From Nocardia neocaledoniensis (lineage in GTDB: Bacteria > Actinomycetota > Actinomycetes > Mycobacteriales > Mycobacteriaceae), in NCBI RefSeq assembly GCF_003182135.1, contig NZ_QGTL01000002.1, positions 62,001 to 126,000 on the forward strand: a DNA stretch of 64,000 bases, read 5' to 3'. The position numbers and the translations under genes are program-made. Under the pieces are notes generated by a model. It had not been told where the DNA came from and made no database searches. It saw only the letters and a list, made by a program, of their open reading frames with translations. The number at the start of each line of letters is the position of its first letter. Position 1 is the stretch's first letter. Positions 51,913 through 61,204 of this stretch are shown here, piece by piece.

Positions 51913-52857
51913 GTGCGACGCACACTCCCGCTCCTCGCGGCGGCCCTCACGCTGGTCGCCTGCCAGGGCGAGGCGGTGGACGACACCATGCCGCGGGGCG
52001 GGTTCTGGTCCACCGCGGCGATCTCGGACCAGGACCGGTCCGAGGTGCTGCGGAAGGTGCGCGCGCTCGATGTGTGCGGGCTGCTGCCCCGCGTGCGGCT
52101 GGGCACGCTGGGCAAGGTCAGGGACGTCGAGAACGTGCATCCTCAGCAGTGCCGGTTCAACATCGCCGTCGACGGACATCTCACCGGGATCGACGCCACC
52201 TGGAGTACGGGGGTGAGTTTCTCCGGCGAGCCGAGCATGGACCTGCCGGTGCGCGAGCGGTCCATGGGCGATGTGCGCGTGCTCTTCCACGACGAGCCGT
52301 CCGGATCCGACGATCCGCAGGTCCGCGGAAGCTGTCAGGCGTGGGCGCGCTTCATCTCCGGCGCCGATCTGTCGATGAGCGTGCGGGCGCCGCGCGACGC
52401 CTGCGCCACCGCGGAGACGCTGATGCGGATCGCGCTGGTGCGGTGGCGCGAGGAACCGGCGCAGGGCAGCTCACCGGATTCGGACCGGACGGTGGTGACC
52501 GGGACCGACCCGTGCGCCGTCGCCCCGCTGCTCGGGGTCACCGTGCCCGTGGCCGATCAGGGTGTCACCACGTGCAAGCTGACGGTCGACGGGCACGCCG
52601 CGATCGTCACCTACGACTACAACGAGGAACGCACGATCGTCGACGACGTCCCCGCCTTCACCGTCGGCATCCGTCAGGTGTACCGCTTCGAGGGCACCCA
52701 GTCCGATGTCACGGCCCTTTCGGCGATCGTCGGCCCGCGCATGGCGCCCGGCCCGACCGACGCCCTGCTCGGCCCCCGGGTGCCGACCGTGGCGGTGACC
52801 GCCGATTCGGCCGTCGCCGAGCGGGTCATGCGCGAAACCCTCGCCGTGTTTCCCTGA
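51913..52857 (+). CDS. Lipoprotein, tandem paralogue 2 of 3
   Basis: This 314-aa protein begins MRRTLPLLAAALTLVAC, a short classical lipoprotein signal with lipobox LVAC at residues 14-17. It has the same landmarks as its neighbours in diverged form: RALDVCGLLPR, QCRFNIAV, PAQGSSPDS, GTDPCAVAP and IVGPRMAPGPT. It starts with GTG at 51913, 16 bp after the first paralogue, with AAGGGA ahead. It is the shortest and most diverged of the three. Probably cotranscribed with the first. Function unknown. Confidence 0.75.
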   Translation: MRRTLPLLAAALTLVACQGEAVDDTMPRGGFWSTAAISDQDRSEVLRKVRALDVCGLLPRVRLGTLGKVRDVENVHPQQCRFNIAVDGHLTGIDATWSTGVSFSGEPSMDLPVRERSMGDVRVLFHDEPSGSDDPQVRGSCQAWARFISGADLSMSVRAPRDACATAETLMRIALVRWREEPAQGSSPDSDRTVVTGTDPCAVAPLLGVTVPVADQGVTTCKLTVDGHAAIVTYDYNEERTIVDDVPAFTVGIRQVYRFEGTQSDVTALSAIVGPRMAPGPTDALLGPRVPTVAVTADSAVAERVMRETLAVFP

Positions 52858-52953
52858 GCAGGGTCACAACATTCCGGGCACGATGTTTGCGGCCCGATTG
52901 CCACCCGGGCAGACTCGGTGCGCGGGCCGGTTCCACCGAGGACAGGGGTGCTG

Positions 52954-53925
52954 ATGAATCGTCGGATGGTGCTGGCCGCCGCGGTGTTGCTGTGCTGCGC
53001 CGCGTGTGGTGACGATGACGCGAGCGAATCCCGGCAGGAGACCGCGCCGCCCGCGCCGGTGATCCCGGCGCCACCGCCCGAATTCTGGTCGCAGCCCGCC
53101 ACGACCGAACAGCAGCGCGCGACCGTCGCCCAGGCGACCAGGCAGATCGACGTGTGCGCACTGATCCCGCGCGACACCCTGTCGAGCATGGCCGAGATCC
53201 ACGACGTGACCGTCGGCCTCGACTCGTGCCGCGCGGTGCTCGGTTCGGCGGCGCCGGGCGAGGGCACCACCCTCACCTGGCACGCGACGCTGCTGCCCGA
53301 CCTGACGCCCGGTCGCGGTGTGAGCAAGAACCTCGGCGACGTGCAGATCCGCCTGGTCCCCGACCGCGACGACGCGATGCCGCGCTCCTGCGGCGCCACC
53401 GCCCACTTCCCGGCGGGCGCCGCCTTCTACCTCGGCCTGACCACCCCACCCGGCCAGGACCCGTGCGCGGTCGCCGACGGCTTGCTGCCCGGCATGCTCG
53501 ACCGCTGGCGGGCCGCCCCGCCACAAGGCACTTCCCCCGATACCGTCGCCACCGTGCTGCTCGGCGCCGACCCGTGCGCGGTGCGCGCGAATCTGGCGGG
53601 CACCACGCCCAGCGACGAGCAGCGCCTGACCCAGTGCCTGTTCGGCTACCGCGGCGAGAAGATCACCGTCGGCTACGAGTACCGCGTTCCCGCCTACCTG
53701 GCCGCGAACAGTACCGAGGAGCACCTCGACGGCCGCACCGTGCACCGCTCGGTCTCGGTGTACGACAGCAGGATTCCGATCTACACGGCCGCCGTCGGCC
53801 CCGAACTCCCGGCCGAATCGACCGCGTTCGGTCGCCGGATCCCCATCGTCGAGGTGGTCGCGAGCACCGACGACGTCGCCAGGGACGTGATGACGCGCGT
53901 CCTCACCCTGTTCCCCCAGAGCTGA
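52954..53925 (+). CDS. Lipoprotein, tandem paralogue 3 of 3
   Basis: This 323-aa protein begins MNRRMVLAAAVLLCCAAC, a lipoprotein signal with the lipobox cysteine at residue 18, then an acidic linker and a Pro/Ala-rich stretch. Landmarks RQIDVCALIPR, SCRAVLG, PPQGTSPDT, GADPCAVRA and AVGPELPAEST are very close to paralogue 1, closer than either is to paralogue 2. The ATG at 52954 has GAGGACAGGGG upstream. A 96-bp gap separates it from paralogue 2, so it may have its own promoter. Function unknown. Confidence 0.75.
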   Translation: MNRRMVLAAAVLLCCAACGDDDASESRQETAPPAPVIPAPPPEFWSQPATTEQQRATVAQATRQIDVCALIPRDTLSSMAEIHDVTVGLDSCRAVLGSAAPGEGTTLTWHATLLPDLTPGRGVSKNLGDVQIRLVPDRDDAMPRSCGATAHFPAGAAFYLGLTTPPGQDPCAVADGLLPGMLDRWRAAPPQGTSPDTVATVLLGADPCAVRANLAGTTPSDEQRLTQCLFGYRGEKITVGYEYRVPAYLAANSTEEHLDGRTVHRSVSVYDSRIPIYTAAVGPELPAESTAFGRRIPIVEVVASTDDVARDVMTRVLTLFPQS

Positions 53926-53934
53926 CCCACCGGC

Positions 53935-55092
53935 CTACTTCGCCGCGGTCCAGGTGCGAGCCTGCTCCGCGGCGATGGCGACCAGCCGGTCGTAGCCGAA
54001 GTTGATGTCGACGAGGTGGGATTCGAACAGCGGAATCTCGTTCATCCGGTCCGGGCCGGTGATCTCGACGTTGTAGAAGTTGTACCCGCCATGTTCCTCG
54101 CACTGCCCCCTGCCCCGAGCGGCGGTCGAGGTCCACGAAGATTCAGAGTGCGGTGGCGCTGCGGGAAAGGTCGTGTAGCCCAACAGGATCGAGATGATGC
54201 CGAACGCGTACGGCGCGGACGGCACGGTGACCGGCTGCGGGCTGTCGTCCCCGCTGAGCGCACCGGGATCGGTACAGGCCACCTGATAGCCGGGCCCGAG
54301 TGGCAGACCCCACCGCAGCGAGATCAGGCTCAGGTCCGCGTTGCCGAACAACGACAGCAACGGATCCTGCTGAGCCACCGAGTAGGCGACGACGCATCCG
54401 AACTCCCCGCGCCGCGTGCACACGGGAATCCGCGCGAAGTCGCCGCCGGTGGTGCTGCCACGTGCCGTGGTGACGTTGCCACCCATGAGGAATGCCCCGA
54501 CGAGCCGGGATCGAAGGGCCGGGTCCGGATCGATGTGTTCCCGGATCAGCCTGCGCGCCATCAGCGTGCCCTGCGAGTGACTGATGAAGATCACCCCGCG
54601 GCCACGGTTCTCGGTCGCCAGGTACTCGTTCCACGCGTTCTCGATGTCGCGGTAGCCGACCTGGGTGAGGTCAACGCCGGTCGCCAGACCCAGTGGCAGC
54701 GCGGGCAGCGTGACCTGGCGGTAGACCGGCGCGAACACCCGGCACAGGTTCGAGAACCGCGCCGCCTGGTACGTCGCGATCGACCGCACCTCCGGCTGGG
54801 CCACCGGATCCTGGTTCAGCGCGACCTGGTTGCTGACGGTGGGATAGAGATAGAAACAGTCGACCGGTTTGTCGGCCTCGGCGACCGGCGCGGGCGAGCT
54901 CACCTCGCCGGTGCCGAGGTCGGTGGTGTCGAGCGGCAGATCGCACGGATCGCCTTGCGCCGCCGGATGACACAGCCACGTGGTGGCACCGGCTGTCTCT
55001 GGCAGCGCACCCGCCGGCGCGGCGGGCAGTACGCAGGCGGCAACCGCCGCGACGACGACAACACCCGCGCCGAACAACCGCACCACGGTCAC
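53935..55092 (-). CDS. Secreted DUF3089 family protein (alpha/beta-hydrolase-like)
   Basis: This 385-aa protein has a signal sequence (VVVVAAVAACVLPAAPAGALP) and the DUF3089 hallmarks WLCHPAAQGDPCDLPLDTT, VDCFYLYPTVS and GRGVIFISHSQGTLMARRLIREHI, the last being a lipase-like elbow with serine in SHSQG. The final part (HGGYNFYNVEITGPDRMNEIPLFESHLVDINFGYDRL) contains the candidate histidine. Such proteins are exported by actinomycetes and are presumed esterases or lipases, but the substrate is unknown. The start is a GTG. It converges with the third lipoprotein after 9 bp and follows mgtE by 81 bp on the same strand. Confidence 0.8.
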   Translation of the reverse strand: MTVVRLFGAGVVVVAAVAACVLPAAPAGALPETAGATTWLCHPAAQGDPCDLPLDTTDLGTGEVSSPAPVAEADKPVDCFYLYPTVSNQVALNQDPVAQPEVRSIATYQAARFSNLCRVFAPVYRQVTLPALPLGLATGVDLTQVGYRDIENAWNEYLATENRGRGVIFISHSQGTLMARRLIREHIDPDPALRSRLVGAFLMGGNVTTARGSTTGGDFARIPVCTRRGEFGCVVAYSVAQQDPLLSLFGNADLSLISLRWGLPLGPGYQVACTDPGALSGDDSPQPVTVPSAPYAFGIISILLGYTTFPAAPPHSESSWTSTAARGRGQCEEHGGYNFYNVEITGPDRMNEIPLFESHLVDINFGYDRLVAIAAEQARTWTAAK

Positions 55093-55173
55093 CGCACCCT
55101 CTTCACCACTCGCACCGGTCCAGACCCGGCACGGACAGTACCGCCGGATCGGGCGGTGCGGACCGGATTCGGG

Positions 55174-56619
55174 TCAGATGCCCAGAACCAGCTTCGCCGT
55201 CGTGAAGTAGATGATCAGCCCGGTCGCGTCGACCAGGGTGGTCACCATGGGCGCCGAGACCACGGCGGGGTCGATGCGGAACTTCTTGGCCAGCAACGGC
55301 ATCGTGCCGCCGATGGTGGCCGCCCAGCCGCAGATGAGCACCAGGGTGATCGCCACGACGACCGCGATCTTCGGGCCGACGAACAGGGTGCCGATCAGCA
55401 GCCCCGCCGCGGCGAGCATGCTGCCGAGCACCAGCCCGACGCGGCACTCCCGCCAGATCACCTTGAACAGGTCCGAGACCCGCACCTCGCCCACGGCCAG
55501 GGCGCGCACACACGCGGTCGCGGCCTGCGCGCCCGCGTTGCCGCCGGCGCCGATCAGCAACGGGATGAACAGGGCCAGGCTCGCCGCCTGCTCGAGGGTC
55601 GTGGAGAACACGTCGGTGACGCTCACCGTCAGCGTGGCCGCGAACAGCAGCAACATCAGCCACAGGGCCCGGTAGCGCGCCAGCTGGAACACCTTGGCGG
55701 CCATGTAGTGGCCCTCCCACGGCGCCGAACCGGCCTGCTTGGCCACGTCCTCGCTGTCGGCGGCCTCGAGCACCTCCATCGCGTCGTCGATGGTGAGCAG
55801 GCCGACGACCCGGTCCTCGCTGTCGACAACGACCAGGTTGATGTCGTTGGTCGAGCTCATCAGGCGCGCGGCCTTCTCGGCGGAATCGGTGGCGCGCACG
55901 AAAGCCGGTTCGGTGACCACCAATTCGGAGACCATGGCCTCGGGGGCGTGCAGCACCAGCTCGCGCAGCTCGACGATGCCGGTGAGCTTGCGACCGCAGT
56001 CGACCACGGGCAGCGTGTACACCGTCTCGGCGTTGGCGCCCTTGGCGCGTACCCAGCTCAGCGCCTGGGCGACGGTGAGATTGTCCGGCAGCGCGACGAC
56101 TTCCGGCGTCATGTACTGCCCGACCGAGCCCTCGGGGTAGCCGAGCAGCGCGGCGGTCATCCGGCGCTCGCGCGGGCTGAGCCCGGCAAGGACCTTCTTG
56201 GCGACCTTCGCCGGCGCCTCGTGCAGCATGCGGGCGCGGTCGTCGGGGTCCATCGCCTCGACGAGATCGCGGAAGCTCTTCTCCCGCAGGCCCTGCAGGA
56301 TCTGCTGCTGGTCGACCGGCTCGAGCTCCTCGAAGACGGTGATGGCACGGTCCTTGTCGAGCAGCCGGAACACGACGCCTGCCTGCACGGCGTCCATGCG
56401 GGCGAGCGCGTCGGCGATGACGTGCGGCGGGCGGTTGTCGAGCCAGTCCATGGCGCCGTCGACCCGGTGGGTCTCGACGATGTCGCGCACCGACTCCGAC
56501 AGGATCTCCAGCGCTTCGGTCACCGAATGGTCTTCGGCGACAACAGGAGTCGGCTCGGGGCGCGGCGAATCCGCGTCGGGGGTGACGTGACGTGCTTCGA
56601 TGAGATCGATCTGCGACAT
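55174..56619 (-). CDS. mgtE: Magnesium transporter MgtE
   Basis: This 481-aa protein has the complete MgtE layout: an N domain of superhelical repeats (residues about 35-160, including LLDKDRAITVFEELEP and LVEAMDPDDRARMLHE), two CBS domains (about 165-285, starting GSVGQYMTPEVVAL), a plug helix and five transmembrane helices from about residue 310. It includes the pore segment IPLLIGAGGNAGAQAATACVRALA. The N and CBS domains sense cytoplasmic Mg2+. The ATG at 56617-56619 is used. No M-box riboswitch could be recognised in the 350-base upstream region. Confidence 0.95.
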   Translation of the reverse strand: MSQIDLIEARHVTPDADSPRPEPTPVVAEDHSVTEALEILSESVRDIVETHRVDGAMDWLDNRPPHVIADALARMDAVQAGVVFRLLDKDRAITVFEELEPVDQQQILQGLREKSFRDLVEAMDPDDRARMLHEAPAKVAKKVLAGLSPRERRMTAALLGYPEGSVGQYMTPEVVALPDNLTVAQALSWVRAKGANAETVYTLPVVDCGRKLTGIVELRELVLHAPEAMVSELVVTEPAFVRATDSAEKAARLMSSTNDINLVVVDSEDRVVGLLTIDDAMEVLEAADSEDVAKQAGSAPWEGHYMAAKVFQLARYRALWLMLLLFAATLTVSVTDVFSTTLEQAASLALFIPLLIGAGGNAGAQAATACVRALAVGEVRVSDLFKVIWRECRVGLVLGSMLAAAGLLIGTLFVGPKIAVVVAITLVLICGWAATIGGTMPLLAKKFRIDPAVVSAPMVTTLVDATGLIIYFTTAKLVLGI

Positions 56620-56972
56620 GGGAGAGTCCTCTGGTGCGAATGCGCGCACACCCACGACGAGGCCGCGGGAATGCTACGAGAGTGGATCGGGAAACGGTGT
56701 GGCACACCGCGGGCGTCGACCACCACGACCGTGTCGCACAGCCGATCTCACCGGCCGGGAATCAGTGCGAGGACGAAGGGGCGACGCCGCGCGGCCTTCG
56801 ACTGGGGGGTTCGCTGCGCATCGCAACACCACCTCCTCGCCGTCGCTGCAGGCCATCGCCGATGCAGATCGCTTGGAGTACCCACCCGGGCACACCCTTC
56901 CACCTGCAGAATACATGCGAGGGTCGCACGTTTCATCTTCACCGGGCGTACCACTGGTCACAGTGATCCACA
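56620..56972. other. Gap upstream of mgtE without a recognisable gene
   Basis: About 350 bases between the TetR gene end and mgtE start, both minus strand. Several short frames exist on either strand, but none has a family resemblance or good ribosome site. I looked for the conserved M-box pieces and did not find them. It presumably holds the mgtE promoter. Confidence 0.45.
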
Positions 56973-57554
56973 TCACACCGATTGCGGCAGACCTGCGATG
57001 ACCGTGTCGACCGCCCGCTCGGCCAGCGGCCACAGTTCGGCCCGATCCAGATGGCGCAGCGGGCCACGCAGGGCGAGTTCGGCGAAGCCGTGCACCGTCG
57101 ACCAGCAGCTCCACGTGGCGGCGGCGCGGGCGGCGGGATCGAGATCGCCGATGTGGACCATCATGTCCAGCGCGTCGGTCAGGGCGAGGTAAGCCGGCGA
57201 GTCCCGGACGGATTCGGGCGAGGTGTCCCCCGCGCCGAAGAAGGCCACGGCGAACCACCCCGGCTCGGCGAGCGCGAACCCGATGTAGCCGAGCCCGACC
57301 GCGCGCAGCCGGGCGCGCGGGCTGTCGGGCACCTGCTCCGCGGCCATGCCGACGGCCATCGCGGCCTCGATCGCGGCCGACACCGCGCGCAGCAGCGCCT
57401 GCCGATCGGGAAAGTGCCGGTAGGCGGCATTGGGCGTGACCCCGACGCGCCGAGTGGCCGCACGGATCGTGAGCGCCTCGGGTCCGCCCGACCTGGTGAG
57501 CTCCAGACCCGCGTCGACCAGGGCGGCGGCGAGATCGCCGTGATGATAGGCCAA
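56973..57554 (-). CDS. TetR/AcrR family regulator (WHG domain)
   Basis: This 193-aa protein begins AYHHGDLAAALVDAGLELTRSGG, followed by a helix-turn-helix LTIRAATRRVGVTPNAAYRHFPDRQALL (about residues 28-55) and a C-terminal ligand domain with ATWSCWSTVHGFAELALRGPL, the WHG type. The likely start is the TTG at 57552-57554, with GAGAGGAG about 9 bases upstream; no ATG or GTG fits better. It is divergent from the DUF899 gene with a long inverted repeat in between. It is related to the TetR at 32.3 kb by its HHGDL start and WHG tail. Confidence 0.85.
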   Translation of the reverse strand: MAYHHGDLAAALVDAGLELTRSGGPEALTIRAATRRVGVTPNAAYRHFPDRQALLRAVSAAIEAAMAVGMAAEQVPDSPRARLRAVGLGYIGFALAEPGWFAVAFFGAGDTSPESVRDSPAYLALTDALDMMVHIGDLDPAARAAATWSCWSTVHGFAELALRGPLRHLDRAELWPLAERAVDTVIAGLPQSV

Positions 57555-57578
57555 CCCTTGACGCTCCTCTCCGGCGAA

Positions 57579-57617
57579 GTCTACGGTGTGAACATATCAA
57601 ATGTGCACGCCGTAGAC
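57579..57617. promoter_or_regulatory. Long inverted repeat operator between TetR and DUF899 genes
   Basis: Twelve-base arms (57579-57590 and 57606-57617) match at 11 of 12 positions, including the perfect GTCTACGG/CCGTAGAC ends, around a 15-base AT-rich centre. It fills the 80-base gap between divergent starts, so the TetR protein probably controls both genes. Confidence 0.65.
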
Positions 57618-57634
57618 ATTGAAGGGTGATCCCC

Positions 57635-58321
57635 ATGACCGCATTGCCGACGATCGTCGACCACGACACCTGGCAGGCCGAGCTCGACAAGCTCCGCGTG
57701 CGCGAGAAGGCCGCGACCCGCGAACTCGACGCCGTCGCGGCGCAGCGGCGCCGCCTGCCCGCCGTCGAGCTGCCGCCGTACACGCTGAAAGCCGAGGACG
57801 GCAGCGATGTCACGCTCGCCGAGGTCTTCGACGGGCACTCTCAGCTGATCACCTACCACCACATGTGGACCGACGGGAACACCTGGCAGTGCCCCGGCTG
57901 CACCGGCCTGACCGCGCAGTACGCGCGGCTGGACTTCCTCGCCGCCTACGACGCGCGCTTCGTGATCGTCACGCAGGGGCCGATCGAGGAGGTACTGGCC
58001 TACAAGCACCGGGTGGGCAACACGATGACCTGGTATTCGACCCACGACAGCCCGTTCGGCGCCGACATGGGTGCCGGACCGGGCGCGGGCTTCGCGGTGA
58101 ACACCTTCCTGCGCGACGGCGACACCGTCTACCGCAGCTGGCACACCGACGGCCGCGGCACCGAACAGCTCGCCTACACCTTCGGCCTCGTCGACGCGCT
58201 GCCCTACGGCAGGCAGGAGGAATGGCAGGACAGCCCCGAGGGCTGGCCGCAGTCGCCGACCTACAGCCGCTGGCCCAGCTCCAAGGACATCGCCGCCTCC
58301 TACGGCGACCCGAACGCCTGA
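57635..58321 (+). CDS. DUF899 family thioredoxin-like protein
   Basis: This 228-aa protein has the DUF899 pattern: a helical start (TWQAELDKLRVREKAATRELDAVAAQRRRLPAVEL) and then a thioredoxin-like core with LITYHHMWTDGNTWQCPGCTGLTAQYARL, where the CPGC pair takes the place of a redox-active CxxC. The substrate and electron partner are unknown; the proteins are often under TetR control, as seems so here. I chose the ATG at 57635, with GAAGGG about 9 bases ahead, rather than the GTG at 57626. Confidence 0.82.
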   Translation: MTALPTIVDHDTWQAELDKLRVREKAATRELDAVAAQRRRLPAVELPPYTLKAEDGSDVTLAEVFDGHSQLITYHHMWTDGNTWQCPGCTGLTAQYARLDFLAAYDARFVIVTQGPIEEVLAYKHRVGNTMTWYSTHDSPFGADMGAGPGAGFAVNTFLRDGDTVYRSWHTDGRGTEQLAYTFGLVDALPYGRQEEWQDSPEGWPQSPTYSRWPSSKDIAASYGDPNA

Positions 58322-58350
58322 TCCGCGCGGAGCCCGAATTCCGGCATGCC

Positions 58351-58369
58351 GACCGGATAACGGCCGGTC
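58351..58369 (+). terminator. Short hairpin after the DUF899 gene
   Basis: GACCGG (58351-58356) pairs with CCGGTC (58364-58369) around seven bases, 30 bp after the stop. It lacks a T-run and is only a weak candidate terminator. Confidence 0.35.
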
Positions 58370-58471
58370 CAGGATTCGGCGCGGCGCGCGTTCAATAGTT
58401 GCGCGGGTGCCCCACGGTGGGAAAAGTGGGCGGGGCAGTTCACGTCAGATCCACACACCGAGGAGAAACTC

Positions 58472-59464
58472 GTGCGCTTCGGCATCTTCGTCCCCCAGGG
58501 TTGGCGGCTCGACCTGGTCGGCATCGAACCGGCGGACCAGTGGGCGGTGATGCGTGAGTTGGCGCAGCGCTTCGACGCGGGCTCGGACTGGGAATCGATC
58601 TGGGTGTACGACCATTTCCACACGGTGCCGGTGCCGACGAACGAGGCCACCCACGAGGCGTGGACCCTCATGTCGGCTTTCGCGGCCAGCACCTCCCGGG
58701 TTCGGCTCGGCCAGATGTGTACCGCCATGAGCTACCGCAACCCCGCCTACCTGGCCAAGGTGGCCGCCACCGTCGACCTGATCTCCGGTGGCCGGGTGGA
58801 GATGGGCATCGGTGGCGGCTGGTACGAACACGAGTGGCGCGCCTACGGTTACGGCTTCCCCTCCGCCGGTGAGCGGCTGGGCCGGCTCGACGAGGGCGTG
58901 CAGATCTTCCGGCAGGCGTGGTCGACCGGCCGGGCCACCCTGAACGGCAAGTACTACCAGGTCGACGACGCCATCGTGCATCCGAAGCCGCTGCAGGAGA
59001 ACGGCATCCCGATCTGGATCGCGGGCGGCGGCGAGAAGAAGACGCTGCGCATCGCCGCGACCTACGCCGACTACACCAACTTCTCCGGCGAGCCGGCGGA
59101 GTTCACCCGCAAGTCCGACATCCTGCGCGCCCACTGCGCCGAGGTCGGCACCGACTTCGCCGCCATCACCCGCAGCTCCAACTTCAACGCCATCGTCGGC
59201 AGCACCGAATCCGAAGTCCAGGAACGACTCTCGACGGTGATCGACCGCTACACCCCGTTCCTCGGCGCCGACGAGGCCAAGCTGCGCGTGCACGAACTGT
59301 TCGACAACAGTGCCGCCGTCGGCACGCCCGAGCAGATCGTCGAACGCCTCAGCGCCGTCAAGGATCTCGGCCTCGCCTACGCCATCCTCAACTTCCCCGA
59401 AGCCGCCTACGACACCTCCGGCATCGAGCTCTTCGAACGCGAGGTCATCCCGGCGCTGCGCTGA
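58472..59464 (+). CDS. LLM-class flavin/F420-dependent oxidoreductase
   Basis: This 330-aa TIM-barrel protein is of the luciferase-like monooxygenase family: MRFGIFVPQGWRLDLVG at the start, WVYDHFHTVP near residue 44, MCTAMSYRNPAYLAKVAATVDLISGGRVEMGIGGGWYEHE (about 82-121) and IPIWIAGGGEKKTLR (about 180-194). These features, in actinomycetes, usually mean coenzyme F420 or FMN as cofactor. It would reduce or oxidise a small substrate that cannot be named. The GTG start has GAGGAG about 7 bases upstream. Confidence 0.88.
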   Translation: MRFGIFVPQGWRLDLVGIEPADQWAVMRELAQRFDAGSDWESIWVYDHFHTVPVPTNEATHEAWTLMSAFAASTSRVRLGQMCTAMSYRNPAYLAKVAATVDLISGGRVEMGIGGGWYEHEWRAYGYGFPSAGERLGRLDEGVQIFRQAWSTGRATLNGKYYQVDDAIVHPKPLQENGIPIWIAGGGEKKTLRIAATYADYTNFSGEPAEFTRKSDILRAHCAEVGTDFAAITRSSNFNAIVGSTESEVQERLSTVIDRYTPFLGADEAKLRVHELFDNSAAVGTPEQIVERLSAVKDLGLAYAILNFPEAAYDTSGIELFEREVIPALR

Positions 59465-59602
59465 CCCGACCGCGCGGAACCCGAATCACGGCCCCGTTTG
59501 TGGCCTTGACCACATGTGCACGGGACGGCTATGGTCTCTCGCCAACAGAGCTGGACACTCGTTCAAATGGACGATTGTCCACCTGAGGATCGAGGGAAGT
59601 AC

Positions 59603-61153
59603 ATGGCCAGCACGGCGATTCGGCGGCTGATTCGGCAAGGGCGATCGCCATGGCGCAGCCGGCTGACGCGATGGTCGGTGGCGGCGACGCTGGTCGCGGG
59701 AATAGCGGCGACCGGGGGCGGACAAGCGGGCGCGGAGACGGGCGCGGAGTTGTCGCCCCTTCGAGCGCAGGGCGCGGCGCTGGTCGACGGGTTCGGGCGA
59801 ACGGTGCTCCTGCACGGGGTGAACAACGTCGACAAGGACGCGCCGTATCTGATGCCCGGTGACGGGTTCACCCTCACCGATTCCTCTGCGGCGGTGCTGG
59901 CCCGGCACGGGTTCAACACGGTGCGGTTGGGCGTGTCGTTCGACGGGCTGATGCCGACCGAAGGGGTGGTCGACACCGCGTACCTGGACCGGGTCGAGAA
60001 CGTGGTGGACACGCTCGCGGCGCACGGGATCTACACCCTGCTCGACAATCATCAGGACGGTTTGTCGGAGATCTGGGGAGGCAACGGATTCCCCGAGTGG
60101 GCCCTGCGCGCACGACCCACCGACGGTGAGCCGAACCCCGGATTCCCGCTGTACTACCTGATGCCGAGCATGAACGCGGGCTGGGACGAGGTGTGGAACA
60201 ACACCTACGGGGTGCTCGATCACCTCGGGAACGCGCTGGGCGCGCTCGCCGAGCGGATGAACGGGCGCGCGAGCGTGCTCGGGATCGAATTGCTGAACGA
60301 GCCGTGGCCCGGCTCGCCGTTCCTCACCTGCTTCCCCAACGGCTGCCCCGACTTCGACACGAAATACCAAAGCGCACTGCAGAAGCTGACCGACGCGGTA
60401 CGGGCGCGCAATGCCGCGGTGCCGGTGTTCTGGGAACCGAATGTCACCTGGAACGAGACGATGCCGAGCCATCTCGGCAAGAATCCACCGATCACCAGCC
60501 CGAATATCGTGTTCTCGCCGCACGATTACTGCATTCCGAGTCAGCTCGCCATCTACCTCGGCCTGCCCGAGGAGCTGCGGGCGGTGTGCTCGGTGCAGCA
60601 GGACAAGACCTGGGCCAATATCGACGCGTTCACCGGGCGCACCGACATCCCCACCCTCGTCACCGAATTCGGTGACGGCGATCCGACCGTACTGCGCAAC
60701 ACCACCGCCCGCGCCGACGAGCGCTTCGTCGGCTGGCACTACTGGCACTACAGCGCCGGCGAGGGCGATCCGTTCCGCGGGGACCTCGGCCGGGAGCTGG
60801 TTCGCACCTATCCGCGAGCCACGGCGGGCACGCCCGAAGCGATGGTGTTCGATTCCGGCACCGGCGATTTCGCGTACCGGTACCGGCCCCGCGCCGCCTC
60901 GGCCCCGACCGAGATCTACGTCTCCGACCTGGCGCATCCCGAGGGCTACGAGGTGCGGGTTACCGGCGGCCGGGTCACCTCGGCGGCGGGCGCGCGGATC
61001 GTCACCGTGGAGGCCGACGGCACCGGGCCGGTCACCGTCCGGATCCACCGCCCGGGTTCATCGGGCGCCGAGCTGCCGAGCGGCGGCGGGAGCGGTTCCG
61101 GCGGGAGTGGATCAGCCTCCGGATTCCCCTGGTCGACCGGCTCGGCGGGCTGA
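59603..61153 (+). CDS. Secreted GH5 glycoside hydrolase, endoglycoceramidase-like
   Basis: This 516-aa protein has a basic N-terminus and signal peptide (WSVAATLVAGIAATGGGQAGAE, about residues 25-46), followed by a GH5 barrel. The acid/base glutamate is in LGIELLNEPWPGSP (about 229-242), the nucleophile in TLVTEFGDGDP (about 352-362). LHGVNNVDKDAPYLM at the start of the domain and a C-terminal beta-sandwich are as in actinobacterial endoglycoceramidases, which cut the sugar chain from glycosphingolipids. It ends in a Gly/Ser-rich tail. The ATG at 59603 follows GAGGGA. Plain cellulase activity is less likely. Confidence 0.85.
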   Translation: MASTAIRRLIRQGRSPWRSRLTRWSVAATLVAGIAATGGGQAGAETGAELSPLRAQGAALVDGFGRTVLLHGVNNVDKDAPYLMPGDGFTLTDSSAAVLARHGFNTVRLGVSFDGLMPTEGVVDTAYLDRVENVVDTLAAHGIYTLLDNHQDGLSEIWGGNGFPEWALRARPTDGEPNPGFPLYYLMPSMNAGWDEVWNNTYGVLDHLGNALGALAERMNGRASVLGIELLNEPWPGSPFLTCFPNGCPDFDTKYQSALQKLTDAVRARNAAVPVFWEPNVTWNETMPSHLGKNPPITSPNIVFSPHDYCIPSQLAIYLGLPEELRAVCSVQQDKTWANIDAFTGRTDIPTLVTEFGDGDPTVLRNTTARADERFVGWHYWHYSAGEGDPFRGDLGRELVRTYPRATAGTPEAMVFDSGTGDFAYRYRPRAASAPTEIYVSDLAHPEGYEVRVTGGRVTSAAGARIVTVEADGTGPVTVRIHRPGSSGAELPSGGGSGSGGSGSASGFPWSTGSAG

Positions 61154-61204
61154 GAGAAGCGCCGTCCGTCTCCGGGCAGGTGGAATGGTCGGCCCGCGGT
61201 CACG

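Noticed and set aside
56620..56972. M-box riboswitch upstream of mgtE
   Set aside because: I read the upstream region on the minus strand and did not find the conserved M-box core segments, so no riboswitch is claimed.
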